IMG/VR virus record: IMGVR_UViG_3300037219_000061
Span: 1-43,134 of that record
Strand: one strand, 5' to 3'
Origin: a virus
Length of the DNA stretch: 43,134 nt
The notes under the pieces are model-generated. The model had not been told where the DNA came from. It saw only the letters and a program-made list of their open reading frames with translations, and searched no databases. The position numbers and the translations under genes were made by a program. Below are positions 1-7,739 of this stretch, in pieces. Position 1 is the first letter of the stretch, and every line of letters starts with the position of its first letter.

Positions 1-390
1 CACACGCCCGCGTGGCTTCGTCTCGCAAAACTGGATGCGCACGCGGACGCGCTGTCCGCCCTACCCGAAATCACGGCGATGACCGCAATCCCATCCGTCC
101 GAGGCCCTATAGAGGCGGCGAGACGCGCTGCGGTAGCCGCCGGGGCTGCCGCCAGGGCTGCTGCCTGGGCTGCCCGGGATGCATCCCGGGATGCTGCCTT
201 GGCTGCTGCCTGGGATGCTGCCGGGGCTGCTGCCTTGGATGCTGCCCGGGCTGCTGCCTGGGATGCTGCCTTGGCTGCTGCCGGGGCTGCTGCCTGGGCT
301 ACTGCCCGGGATGCTCTAAAGCCCACCCGCGACTTTTTAATCCGATCCGTCGCCAACCTGGTCGAGCGGATGATCGTAGCGGAGGCTTGA
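1..390 (+). CDS. Ala-rich tetrapeptide-repeat phage protein, 3' part (gene continues from the window's right end)
   Basis: This is the C-terminal part of a gene whose 5' part lies at 42457-43134; the reading frame is open from base 1 and ends in TGA at 388-390. It shows the end of a conserved globular region (HTPAWLRLAKLDAHADAL and onwards), then about 15 Ala-Ala-x-x units, then a short charged tail (LKPTRDF to IVAEA). The repeat should form a long Ala-rich helix. Proteins with this layout are common in phages, but I know of no established function. The stop codon lies one base before the ERF start, so the two genes should be translationally coupled. Compared with the copy at the other end of the window, the array has different length and composition, and edge units carry unusual codons (agg, gca tcc, act). 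A high-Cys reading in another frame of the same DNA is a shadow of the repeat. Confidence 0.85.
   Translation, partial: HTPAWLRLAKLDAHADALSALPEITAMTAIPSVRGPIEAARRAAVAAGAAARAAAWAARDASRDAALAAAWDAAGAAALDAARAAAWDAALAAAGAAAWATARDALKPTRDFLIRSVANLVERMIVAEA
136..312 (+). repeat. 12-base tandem array, allele 1 (AAxx repeat)
   Basis: Fifteen units of the form GCT GCC NGG GNT encode Ala-Ala-(Trp/Gly/Arg/Leu)-(Asp/Ala). One unit is shortened by a codon. Inner units keep the Ala codons strictly as GCT then GCC and vary almost only at the third codon (TGG, CGG, GGG, TTG) and at the middle base of the fourth (GAT or GCT). The outer units are more degraded. Lack of synonymous drift points to recent homogenisation by slippage or recombination. 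Confidence 0.9.
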
Positions 391-399
391 GATGACCGA
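381..399 (+). repeat. 19-base direct repeat, copy 2 (translation-start cassette of ERF)
   Basis: A GGAGG ribosome binding site, a six-base spacer CTTGAG and the first codons ATGACCGA are identical to bases 42446-42464, which start the repeat gene. The two copies flank the whole repeat gene on the circular map. Confidence 0.85.
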
Positions 400-1273
400 T
401 TACGATGCGCAGACCGGCGAGATTATCGAGCAATCCCGCGCGACCGTACCGGCGCCGGTTGCCGAGAGCCGGCAACAAAACCCGATTTTCGCCTCGCCGG
501 AATGCGCCCAGGTCTTCGGCGCCCTCTGCGCCATGCAGGGAGTGTGCGAGGCGCCGAAGCGGACCAAGGAAGCGAAGGTTGCCGGCAAGTCCAGGGGCGG
601 CTCAGACTTCAACTACAGCTACAAATATGCGCCGCTCGAGGAAATCTACGAGACGGTCAAGAAGCCGATGGCCGATGCCGGCCTGGCGCACCGCCAGTTC
701 CTCGCCTCGCGCAGCGGCGCCTGGGTGATGCGCACGATCATCGCGCACCAGAGCGGCGAGTGGTTCGGCTGCGACTATCCGATCTTCTTCGACGAGAGCC
801 GGGGCGCGCAGGGCTTTGCCTCCGGCGTCACCTACGCTCGCCGCTACGGCCTCATGCTGGCCCTCGGCCTCGCCGCGGAGGACGATGACGACGCCAATGT
901 CGCGACAGGCAACACCGCGTCGATCGCGCCAGCTCGGGCGCGCGCCGCGTCGCCTCCGCGAGAAAGTCAGCCGGCGACCAACGGGAGCGCGCCCCAGCCG
1001 CCTCCGCAACCCGATATGGCTGAGGCCAAGAAGCAAAGCCTCGCCGATCACCAAGCGCTGCTGAAGGCCATCGATGCGGCGATGACGGTGCCCGACATCG
1101 ACGCGATCCTGCGCAGCGCGGACTGGACGCAGCTGCACAGCGACATAGCGCGGATCGAGACTGGGGAAATCGCGCTCAACGTGATGCGCAAGCTCGCCGA
1201 GAGGGCGGACAGGCGCAAGACGCTGCTGCTGCACGACCGCGACGAGCTGCTGGGCTACGGAGGTGTCAGATGA
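392..1273 (+). CDS. erf: ERF-family single-strand annealing protein
   Basis: This 293-residue protein should anneal complementary single strands during phage recombination or genome circularisation. The ERF core lies at about residues 40-170: the motif YSYKYAPLEEI, then a stretch leading to TYARRYGLMLALGLAAEDDDDAN, which matches the family pattern TrRY followed by an acidic cluster. A Pro/Ala-rich linker and a helical C-terminal segment follow, as is usual for phage ERF proteins. GGAGG lies six bases before ATG. On the circular map the gene follows a YqaJ-type nuclease (41360-42241), and nuclease plus annealase is a standard two-component recombination pair. The end overlaps the next gene by ATGA. 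Confidence 0.9.
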   Translation: MTDYDAQTGEIIEQSRATVPAPVAESRQQNPIFASPECAQVFGALCAMQGVCEAPKRTKEAKVAGKSRGGSDFNYSYKYAPLEEIYETVKKPMADAGLAHRQFLASRSGAWVMRTIIAHQSGEWFGCDYPIFFDESRGAQGFASGVTYARRYGLMLALGLAAEDDDDANVATGNTASIAPARARAASPPRESQPATNGSAPQPPPQPDMAEAKKQSLADHQALLKAIDAAMTVPDIDAILRSADWTQLHSDIARIETGEIALNVMRKLAERADRRKTLLLHDRDELLGYGGVR

Positions 1274-1656
1274 CCGACCTATCGAAGGCCTCCCTGAGGG
1301 TATGTCCGTTTTGCGGCGAGGCGATGCAGTTGCGAGCCGCGCTATGGCCGAGCGGGGGAGATACGGACTCCGTCATCCACGCCGCGCCGACGCACTGCCC
1401 GATGACGGACTTCAACAACCGCACTTTCGACCTGAGTGTCGTTGACGAATGGAACCGGAGAGCAGACCCCGAAGGTCTAATCGCGGCGCTGCGGGAAGCG
1501 CTCGAATTCCAGAACGAAGACTCGGAGTGCCTCGTTACTGACGATGATACCTACGCCGCTGCATGCCCGGACCGCCGCTGCAGGGTCCGCGGCTGCATGG
1601 TTCTGCGTGTCAACCGCTGGCGCGCCGCGCTCGCCAAGGCGGAGGGCCGGGAATGA
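1270..1656 (+). CDS. Lar-like zinc-finger protein (restriction alleviation family)
   Basis: A 128-residue protein begins with a CPFCG motif at about residue 12 and carries VVDEWNRR at about residue 56. This is the Lar signature: a zinc knuckle, a spacer and a terminal WN-R motif. A second Cys set (CPDRRCRVRGC) near residue 105 may complete another zinc site. Lar proteins of Rac prophage and relatives are linked to alleviation of type I restriction; many phage homologues have no tested role. The start overlaps the ERF stop by ATGA. The C-terminal half is longer than a minimal Lar domain and its role is unknown. Confidence 0.65.
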   Translation: MTDLSKASLRVCPFCGEAMQLRAALWPSGGDTDSVIHAAPTHCPMTDFNNRTFDLSVVDEWNRRADPEGLIAALREALEFQNEDSECLVTDDDTYAAACPDRRCRVRGCMVLRVNRWRAALAKAEGRE

Positions 1657-1817
1657 TCATCGTCGAGAGCCGCATGCCGCAGCATCGCGCCGATGAGCTG
1701 GCCGATGTCCTGCTCTGCCGCCGGCCGCTGTGGTGGCGGCTTGCCGAGCCCGCTCTGCTGGCTGCCGGCTTCTTCGCCCTGGGTGCCGTCTGGGGCGTGA
1801 TCTGGGGGATGGGATGA
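1653..1817 (+). CDS. small single-span membrane protein
   Basis: A 54-residue protein has an amphipathic, charged N-terminal half and one strongly hydrophobic segment (about residues 31-51, rich in Ala, Leu, Gly and Trp). The start was chosen at the ATG that overlaps the preceding stop as ATGA; an upstream in-frame ATG would lie inside the Lar-like gene. I do not recognise the family. It is the first of two adjacent tiny membrane proteins, so they may act together at the inner membrane. Confidence 0.6.
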   Translation: MIIVESRMPQHRADELADVLLCRRPLWWRLAEPALLAAGFFALGAVWGVIWGMG

Positions 1818-1954
1818 AGCCCGAACGCTTGATCCTGGGCGGCTCGGTCTCGCGCGGCCTGTATCGCTATAAAGTTACCATCTTCAGAATGCTCATGTGG
1901 ACGCTGCTAGGCGTCCTGCTGGGCTTCGTGTTGTGGCGGATATTTCTGGCATGA
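1814..1954 (+). CDS. small single-span membrane protein
   Basis: This gene encodes 46 residues: a basic N-terminal part (MKPERLILGGSVSRGLYRYK) and a membrane helix (LMWTLLGVLLGFVLWRIFLA) ending close to the C-terminus. The ATG overlaps the previous stop as ATGA, and the stop again overlaps the next start as ATGA. No family is recognised. Its short length and conserved coupling argue for a real gene rather than a chance frame. Confidence 0.55.
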   Translation: MKPERLILGGSVSRGLYRYKVTIFRMLMWTLLGVLLGFVLWRIFLA

Positions 1955-2121
1955 CCCCGGAAGAGCGCATCGAGGCGCTGATCGAGATGGCGAAGGAAGC
2001 CGACGTCTCGCCGTCTGCGGTGGAGCGGATCAAGAAGCTCGGGCCGTTCAAGGCTAGCGAGGCGGTGGACACGCCGGCCAAGCTCGACAAGCTTATCGAG
2101 GAATGGAGGAAATCGAAATGA
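1951..2121 (+). CDS. hypothetical small helical protein
   Basis: The product has 56 residues, mostly charged and predicted helical (MTPEERIEALIEMAKEADVS, then SAVERIKKLGP and a Lys-rich tail). It has no Cys and no membrane segment. The start overlaps the previous stop by ATGA, and the end overlaps the next start by ATGA. The short helix pair could be a small DNA- or protein-binding element, but nothing in the sequence proves it. Confidence 0.55.
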   Translation: MTPEERIEALIEMAKEADVSPSAVERIKKLGPFKASEAVDTPAKLDKLIEEWRKSK

Positions 2122-2453
2122 ACCAGCTACCGCCGCTCAAGGCATGGATCGTTGCCGTGCTGTTCCGAGACCCCGACAAGCTCGCCGGTATAATCTCGGC
2201 CAACGCCATCATGGCGCCCGACGCACATACGGCTGCCTCGATGTACGCGAGCCGCGTGGTTCAGCAGAACGGCCTCACTATCCCGCTCGACTCGGTGACG
2301 GTCGACGAGCTGCGGCCCGAGTTCATGCGCTCGGCGCTCAACGGCGGGCGCGACGGCCAAGTGGTGCCGCTTCAGGTGGTGCAGGCCGGCGAGCCGGCGG
2401 CGGAGCCGGAGAAGGTTGAGTGGGACGGGAGGCCGCCACCGATCGGCTCTTAA
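2118..2453 (+). CDS. hypothetical protein
   Basis: A 111-residue protein starts MNQLPPLKAWIVAVLFRDPD and ends in a Pro/Glu-rich tail. The ATG overlaps the previous stop (ATGA); an in-frame ATG 15 bases upstream is less likely because it lacks this coupling. The order of hydrophobic and charged residues suggests a small mixed alpha-beta fold. I do not recognise the family. It precedes the beta-hydroxylase-like gene by 14 bases. Confidence 0.55.
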   Translation: MNQLPPLKAWIVAVLFRDPDKLAGIISANAIMAPDAHTAASMYASRVVQQNGLTIPLDSVTVDELRPEFMRSALNGGRDGQVVPLQVVQAGEPAAEPEKVEWDGRPPPIGS

Positions 2454-2467
2454 GCAAGAGCCCTGGC

Positions 2468-3013
2468 ATGTCTAACTTCACGCCCGTCTGCTGGCTCGAC
2501 ACCTGGAAGCTCGCCTGCTCCCTAGAGGCGCGCTGGGGGCTGTTCGATGCCGAGACGCCGGGCCTCCCGAAGACGATCATGCTGCGGGCACCGCGCAAGG
2601 GTGCGGACCCGGAGGACGGGGCCGCCTATGTGCGGACCCGCGAGTTCTCGCGCTGGGAAGAGTGCCGCAACGTCGTCGAGCGCATCCGGCGCATCGCCGT
2701 CGCCACGGTCGGCGAGATCGAGTTCGGCCGCATCTTTCTCGAATTGCTGCCGGCCGGCGCCGTGCTGCCCTGGGAACGGGCGAGCGGCGGCTATGCCGAG
2801 AAGTTCCTGCGCGCGCACCTGGCGCTGCGCAGCAACCCGCAGGCGATCATGCTGAGCGGCATCGAGGGTGCCTGCCTGCTGCCGGGCAACCTCACCATCG
2901 TCAGCCGGGCGATGCCCTGCTCGGCAATCAACCTGGGCCAGGCGCCTAGGGTGCATCTGGTCGCGGACTGGAGACGGAAAGCCGACGATCAGAACTCCAG
3001 CCCGGCGACGTAG
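2468..3013 (+). CDS. aspartyl/asparaginyl beta-hydroxylase-like protein lacking iron ligands
   Basis: The 181-residue product has the layout of the cupin-type Asp/Asn beta-hydroxylase domain in its second half: LPAGAVLPWE, FLRAHLALRSNPQAIML, a Gly turn, then SAINLGQAPRVHLVADW. In active members the first block holds an H-x-D iron motif and the third an iron-binding His before the conserved Asn. Here these places read PWER and PCSAIN, so the His and Asp ligands appear lost. The fold may therefore serve binding rather than 2-oxoglutarate-dependent catalysis. The end overlaps the convergent ATP-grasp gene by 25 bases, with no terminator visible. The family call is from motif order only. Confidence 0.5.
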   Translation: MSNFTPVCWLDTWKLACSLEARWGLFDAETPGLPKTIMLRAPRKGADPEDGAAYVRTREFSRWEECRNVVERIRRIAVATVGEIEFGRIFLELLPAGAVLPWERASGGYAEKFLRAHLALRSNPQAIMLSGIEGACLLPGNLTIVSRAMPCSAINLGQAPRVHLVADWRRKADDQNSSPAT

Positions 3014-4293
3014 CCAAGCTCCTGAAGCTGGGGGATTTCGCGGCTGAGGCGCGAGCCGATGTCGGGGCGGTAGTAGGGCGTCTCCGGCGCCTCAATCCGC
3101 CTTATCGTGCGGTAGGCCGAATCGCGGGCCTGGCGCACCGTCGGCGCCGTCCCGGTCGCCACCAGCACATAGTCGCCCGCCGTGGCGTAGCACGCCTCGC
3201 CTTCGAACTCTCCGGCCATCGCCTGCGCAAAATGGATGTCGTTGACCGAGCGGGCGTCGACGCCCCACAGCGGCACGCCGACGACTTCCTCCTGCGGCTT
3301 GCGGCTGTACGGCCAGTCGCCGATCGCCAGCACGACGCCGACGGCAACCTCGCCGTAGCGGTGCGCAGCCTTGGGCGGCTTGTCGGCGAGGAGGCCGGCC
3401 AGGAACTCGATCGGATCGACCGCGAAGAGCGCCTGCTCGATGTTGAAGGCCGGCCAGCCGCAGCGCATGGTGAATTCGAGCGGCCAGGGCGTGCCGTCCT
3501 CGTCGACGATGCAGTTGACGTCGACATTGCCGACATAGCCGAGGCGGGCAAGCTGCGGCTCCAGCGGCGCCAGCACCTTCTCCGCCAGTTTGGAGCGCTT
3601 GACGTAGCGCATCACGGTGCCGGCCTCGCCGCAATTGATCCCGATGTCGCCCGCACCGATTTTCTTGAACTCGAAATTCTCCTCCCATCCCTCGGCAAAG
3701 CCGCCGGGACCGAACCAGGCGCCGACGGCGGTCTCGATGCCGCTGATCTTCTCCTGCAGGATGAATTCGAGGCCGGGCCGCTTGCCGGTGAGGCGCCATT
3801 TGTTGAGCTTCCAGCGCAGCCCGGCGGCGCTCTTCGGCACGTGGCTCAGCCCCTTGTCGTCGCATTTGCCGGACGGTTTCGAGACGAAGGGGCGGTCATT
3901 GCGCCCGACATAGGCGATCGCCTCGCCGTAATCGGTGAAGCTGCGGAACGGCGGCGCCGGGATGCCGGCGCGCTTGAAGACCGCCATGCCGAGCGCGCGG
4001 TCGCTTTCCCAGGCGGCGCTTTCCGGGGTGCCGCCGATGATCGGGACGCCCTTCGCGCGCCACGCGGCGAACTCGGTCATCGCATAGTCGTTGCCGCCGA
4101 GGATGACGAGATCGGCCCACATCATCGAGCCGCGCCAGTCGGCGGCGCGCGTCACCAGCCCGCGGCCGTTGGGCATCTTGTGCTGGTCGTATTCCTTGAG
4201 GAAGTAGCGGCACTCATGGCCCTGCGCCTGGGCGCGGATCGCGATGTCGAGGAGCCCGTCAGCCGTCCGCTCGATGAAGAGGACGCGGCCCAT
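2989..4293 (-). CDS. ATP-grasp ligase, glycinamide ribonucleotide synthetase (PurD)-like
   Basis: The 434-residue protein has the PurD/ATP-grasp order: an N-terminal Rossmann-like part, a linker (GIPAPPFRSFTDYGEA), an ATP-binding Lys region (RPFVSKPSGKCDDKG), then GYVGNVDVNCIVDEDGTPWP and LEFTMRCGWP, and a C-terminal B-type domain. PurD joins glycine to phosphoribosylamine in purine synthesis. The PurD signature after the LEF motif is normally GDPE-Q; here it reads GWPA, so the substrate may differ. The start was set at MGRVLF, where TGATG overlaps the stop of the ejection protein; a longer frame would run into that gene. It is the last gene of the late unit. A role in nucleotide supply or in modifying a phage or host product are both possible. 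Confidence 0.6.
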   Translation of the reverse strand: MGRVLFIERTADGLLDIAIRAQAQGHECRYFLKEYDQHKMPNGRGLVTRAADWRGSMMWADLVILGGNDYAMTEFAAWRAKGVPIIGGTPESAAWESDRALGMAVFKRAGIPAPPFRSFTDYGEAIAYVGRNDRPFVSKPSGKCDDKGLSHVPKSAAGLRWKLNKWRLTGKRPGLEFILQEKISGIETAVGAWFGPGGFAEGWEENFEFKKIGAGDIGINCGEAGTVMRYVKRSKLAEKVLAPLEPQLARLGYVGNVDVNCIVDEDGTPWPLEFTMRCGWPAFNIEQALFAVDPIEFLAGLLADKPPKAAHRYGEVAVGVVLAIGDWPYSRKPQEEVVGVPLWGVDARSVNDIHFAQAMAGEFEGEACYATAGDYVLVATGTAPTVRQARDSAYRTIRRIEAPETPYYRPDIGSRLSREIPQLQELGYVAGLEF

Positions 4294-7200
4294 CAGTGCG
4301 GGTGCGTCAGCGGTTCCATCGGCGGCCCCTGGAGGCCGAGCTGACGCGCCGTCCAGTTCCACAGGCTGTTCATGTCTTTTTTCTCCGCGGCATAGCCCCG
4401 GCCGTGGCGGATGACATCCTCTTCCGAGGGCAGAGTGACGGGCAGCGTCTCCTCAGCCAGTACGCGGCCGGGACCGCGCCTGCCGGTGATCATGTCGAGG
4501 ATGTCGCGCGCTTGCGGGGCCGAACCGAGGAGGTGGTGGCCGATCTCGACCGCCGCATGGTCGGGGCGTCGCGGATCGTAGATCGGCTTTTTGGCATAGA
4601 AGTCGGTATTGACCCCTAGCTCCATCAGGTTGACGAGGCCGGGTGCCGGGGTGAGCAGGCTTTCCAGTTCCGAGGTGAACTCGCGCTGGCCTTGGGTCAG
4701 CTCAAGGTTCGTGCCGGGCACCTTGACCCCGCCGCCGGCCCCGCCCTTGTCGGCCAGCCAGGCCCCGGTGTCGATCGCCCCCTGGACGAGGCCCATCGAG
4801 CCGCCGCGCCGGATCGTCGCGTTCTCGTTCCCGGTTGCCTTGCGCAGCGCCGCCGTCAGCAGCGGGTAGCCGACAAAGATGCTGAGGCCAACGATCATCA
4901 TCTGCCCGGCCGCCTCCAGCTTTTGCGCCGGGGTGCCCTTGACCATGCGGCCGACCATGTTGGCGTAGCCCTTGAAGAGATCATAGTGGTAGCCGGCAAA
5001 GACATCGATGTTGCGGTTCTGCATGATCTCCGACATCGCGCGCGAGCCCATAACTTCGGCAGGAATGCGCATGTTGCCGATGGTGCGCTCGGCTTCCTTG
5101 ATCGCCTCCTCGCGCGACATCCCCTTGCCCTGCAATTCGAGGATGCGCTGGCGCAGGTAGACATCGTTCATCAGCCACATCATGTCGCTGGACTTCTTCA
5201 CCACCCATTTGCCGAGTTCCTGGGCGCTCCTGAAGCCGGATAGCCGGGCGATGGGCTCCCATTTGCCGGCGTTGCGCTCGATCTCGCCGCCCATCGTCTT
5301 CATCATGAACTCGTGATAGTTGGCCGTCGCCGAATCGATGTAGCGGTAGCCGGCCCCGGCGCGCTGATCGGCGATGTAATCGGGTGCCATCGTGGCGACA
5401 TCGTGGAGCGCGCGGAAGCCGGTCTTCATCAAGCCGGCCCAGCCGCTCGGCGTCAGCCAGTCCCAGCCGCGCGTCATGCCCCAGACGTTGAACAGGTTCC
5501 AATTGTGGTAGAGCGGGTTGAGCACGATCGCCCGCGTCAGCACCCGGTTGATCGCCGAGAACATGCTGTCGCCGCGCATCCCGGCGCCGTAGAAATCGTT
5601 GAGCACGTTGGCGATGCGCGGCTCGAAATGCCAGCCCTGAAGCTGCGGAATGTCGGTCGTGATCCACCGGCCGCTGATCGGCCGCACGCCTGGCGCTGTC
5701 GCAAAGCCGGACCCTTCCAGCCGCGGCTTCATCGATTCGAGGTAGTCGATGTTGCGCTTGACCTGCTTCAGCCGGATCACGTTGTCGAGGCTGTTGGCGA
5801 ACGCGTTCTTGTGATAGCGCACATCGGTCGTTGCCTCGATGTCGCGCGTGGACATGCCCTCATAGGCGCGCTTGTTCATCGCGCCGGTAGTGCGGGAGAG
5901 CGAGCGGCGGCCCATCACGTCGCGCCCGCGCTGGCCCTCCATCCGGTCGTACATCGACCCCTTGTTCTTGACGATGCGGTGGATGTAGCCGTCGGTGTCG
6001 ATCGGATAGCCGTCGCCCCGGATTTCTTCGAGCAGCCGGGCGCCTTCCTCGATGAGCGGCTTGATGATGCTGTCGCGGTAAATCTTCTCGCGCTCGGTCA
6101 GGGGCACCATCGAGTCTCCCTCCTCGATGTTGTGGTAGATGCGCTCCTGCGAGGAGAGGTCCATCGGGAACCTCTTGTTGATCTCCTCGACGAAGCGCAT
6201 GGCGGTAAGCTTGTCGGGACCAAGCTGAGATTGCAGCTTGAAGAGCTGGTCCGCCTCATCGCGCGCCGCTTCCCGGCGCAATTCCTTCTCGACGCGGCCT
6301 TCGCGCACCGAGCCGGGTGCAGGCTTGGGCTGCGGCGGCGGGTCCGTCGTGACATGAAAGTCATGCGGCTGCGGCGGCGGCCCGCCCTCGCCGGCCCCCA
6401 TAGCCGGTCCAGGAACGTTGCCCGGCGGCAGGCGGCCACCTCCACCGCCGGCATCGAGGGGCGGTCCCTGGTTGTGGCCGATGGGGGCGGGCAAGCCGGG
6501 CGTCTCGCCAAGCGGCGGCGGTTCCCGGCGCGCCGGCAGGCGCATGCCCGCGCTCATCGAGCCGGCCGGCGCGGCGCCGAGGACATAGGGCGTCACCGCC
6601 TCCGCCAGCTCGGGAATGCGGCCGGTCCACTCACCATGCTCCATGCCGAGGAGCGGCTTCGGCGGCTCGGCATCGGCCGCACGTTGGGCCTCGTCCCGCT
6701 GGATATCGGTCGAGCGGCCGGGCACGACGCCGGCCTGGGTCAGCAGACGGTCGAGGACATCGTTGCCGGTCGCCTTCGCGGGCGCCGGCATCGGCTGAAC
6801 CAGCGCCGAGCCGGTTGCCGTCGCCGGCAGCGCGCCGGGCGGGATCGTCGGTGGAGGAGGAGGCGCAGGAGGCGGGGCCCGCTGGGGTGCGGCCGAGCCG
6901 ACGCCGGCAATGGGCGCAATGGGCGCGGCTAGAGGCCGCTGAGGGGCCTCAAGCTGCGGACCCTGTACGATGGCCGGTTTTGGGCTTTCGCTCTCCTGGG
7001 GCCTCCCTGGGGCCGTGGCGAGCAGTTTGTCGAGGAGGGCCTGTCCGGCGCTCGGCTGTTCCGGCTTTTCCTCCGGCTGCTGGCCGTAGCGCGACAGCAG
7101 CATGTCGAGGATGAGGTTGCCGGTCTGGTCATTGGCCGGCTGCTGGTCGCGCTGCGGGGTGACGTTGACGTGGAGGCTGCTGCCGTAATGCCCCTCGGGC

Positions 7201-7565
7201 TGCAAGCTGTCCTCGCCGCGGCCGAAATTCTTGCGCCACAGCCGGTAGGCTTCATCCTCCGTCTGCGCGGCGAGGATTTGCGGCCAGGCTTTTGTCGCCT
7301 GCGGATCGCCGCCGGTGACTTCCGAGAGGGCGAAGCGCTGCTGGACAAACGGGTCTTGCCAGTCGGGAAGCCGCTTTAATGCAGCCTGGCGCGGTCCTCG
7401 CCACTGGTGCGTGCCGACCGCGCCCTCGCCGCCGCCCGCAGGATTGAAGGCAAGCGGGTTTTCGCCGCTCTCGACCTTGGCGGAGCGGGCGATGGCGGCG
7501 GCGACATGCGGCGGCACCCCGGCATTGTCGATCCACCATTGGGCAATCGGATCAGCGTCGGCCAT
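4293..7565 (-). CDS. large internal virion/ejection protein with N-terminal tail-lysozyme domain
   Basis: This 1090-residue protein likely leaves the capsid with the DNA and helps it cross the cell envelope. Residues 1-115 resemble a phage tail lysozyme domain: a helical start, ARSAKVESGENPLAFNP with a candidate catalytic Glu, then GAVGTHQW and a Gln-rich helix. A Pro/Ala-rich linker (about 130-430) leads to a long helical region. One hydrophobic segment near residue 900 (MMIVGLSIFVGYPLLTAAL) may insert in the inner membrane. Its size and place next to two other low-complexity virion proteins fit the gp16-like position of T7-type phages, though I see no sequence match to gp16. It begins directly after the TAG of a 49-residue gene (TAGATG) with no clear ribosome binding site, so it is probably coupled. 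Confidence 0.65.
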   Translation of the reverse strand: MADADPIAQWWIDNAGVPPHVAAAIARSAKVESGENPLAFNPAGGGEGAVGTHQWRGPRQAALKRLPDWQDPFVQQRFALSEVTGGDPQATKAWPQILAAQTEDEAYRLWRKNFGRGEDSLQPEGHYGSSLHVNVTPQRDQQPANDQTGNLILDMLLSRYGQQPEEKPEQPSAGQALLDKLLATAPGRPQESESPKPAIVQGPQLEAPQRPLAAPIAPIAGVGSAAPQRAPPPAPPPPPTIPPGALPATATGSALVQPMPAPAKATGNDVLDRLLTQAGVVPGRSTDIQRDEAQRAADAEPPKPLLGMEHGEWTGRIPELAEAVTPYVLGAAPAGSMSAGMRLPARREPPPLGETPGLPAPIGHNQGPPLDAGGGGGRLPPGNVPGPAMGAGEGGPPPQPHDFHVTTDPPPQPKPAPGSVREGRVEKELRREAARDEADQLFKLQSQLGPDKLTAMRFVEEINKRFPMDLSSQERIYHNIEEGDSMVPLTEREKIYRDSIIKPLIEEGARLLEEIRGDGYPIDTDGYIHRIVKNKGSMYDRMEGQRGRDVMGRRSLSRTTGAMNKRAYEGMSTRDIEATTDVRYHKNAFANSLDNVIRLKQVKRNIDYLESMKPRLEGSGFATAPGVRPISGRWITTDIPQLQGWHFEPRIANVLNDFYGAGMRGDSMFSAINRVLTRAIVLNPLYHNWNLFNVWGMTRGWDWLTPSGWAGLMKTGFRALHDVATMAPDYIADQRAGAGYRYIDSATANYHEFMMKTMGGEIERNAGKWEPIARLSGFRSAQELGKWVVKKSSDMMWLMNDVYLRQRILELQGKGMSREEAIKEAERTIGNMRIPAEVMGSRAMSEIMQNRNIDVFAGYHYDLFKGYANMVGRMVKGTPAQKLEAAGQMMIVGLSIFVGYPLLTAALRKATGNENATIRRGGSMGLVQGAIDTGAWLADKGGAGGGVKVPGTNLELTQGQREFTSELESLLTPAPGLVNLMELGVNTDFYAKKPIYDPRRPDHAAVEIGHHLLGSAPQARDILDMITGRRGPGRVLAEETLPVTLPSEEDVIRHGRGYAAEKKDMNSLWNWTARQLGLQGPPMEPLTHPH

Positions 7566-7715
7566 CTATTCGACTTTTAAATATATGCAATATATAACTC
7601 CAATTAAAAATAAAGGAGGCAAGAAAATAAGTGCCAGCAATTCTACGAAGCCGATAAAATAGTCAATTTTTCTTTCTTTATATGCTTTCTTTTCCCAATT
7701 TTCCCTCTCCTTCAT
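7566..7715 (-). CDS. 49-residue AT-rich single-span membrane protein
   Basis: The frame runs from ATG at 7715-7713 to TAG at 7568-7566. The protein has a charged N-terminal third (MKERENWEKKAYKERKIDYF), one hydrophobic helix (about residues 20-46, VELLALIFLPPLFLIGVIYC) and a short tail. It is too short for usual gene finders. Codons such as TTA, ATA, AGA and TAT dominate, which is unlike every neighbouring gene, and the whole stretch is AT-rich in a GC-rich genome. The position between two ejection-protein genes suggests a membrane partner for DNA entry; a holin-like role is an alternative. The stop abuts the next ATG exactly, which supports translation. Confidence 0.6.
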   Translation of the reverse strand: MKERENWEKKAYKERKIDYFIGFVELLALIFLPPLFLIGVIYCIYLKVE

Positions 7716-7739
7716 GTCCACTTTTGCTATTCCTTAATT

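Noticed and set aside
136-312. CRISPR-like array
   Set aside because: Units are 12 bases long without spacers and stay in one coding frame; no cas gene is present.
12-395. Cys/Gly-rich frame through the array (LGCCLGCC pattern)
   Set aside because: It is the shifted reading of the GCTGCC array; the Ala frame continues a conserved domain and ends in coupling with erf.
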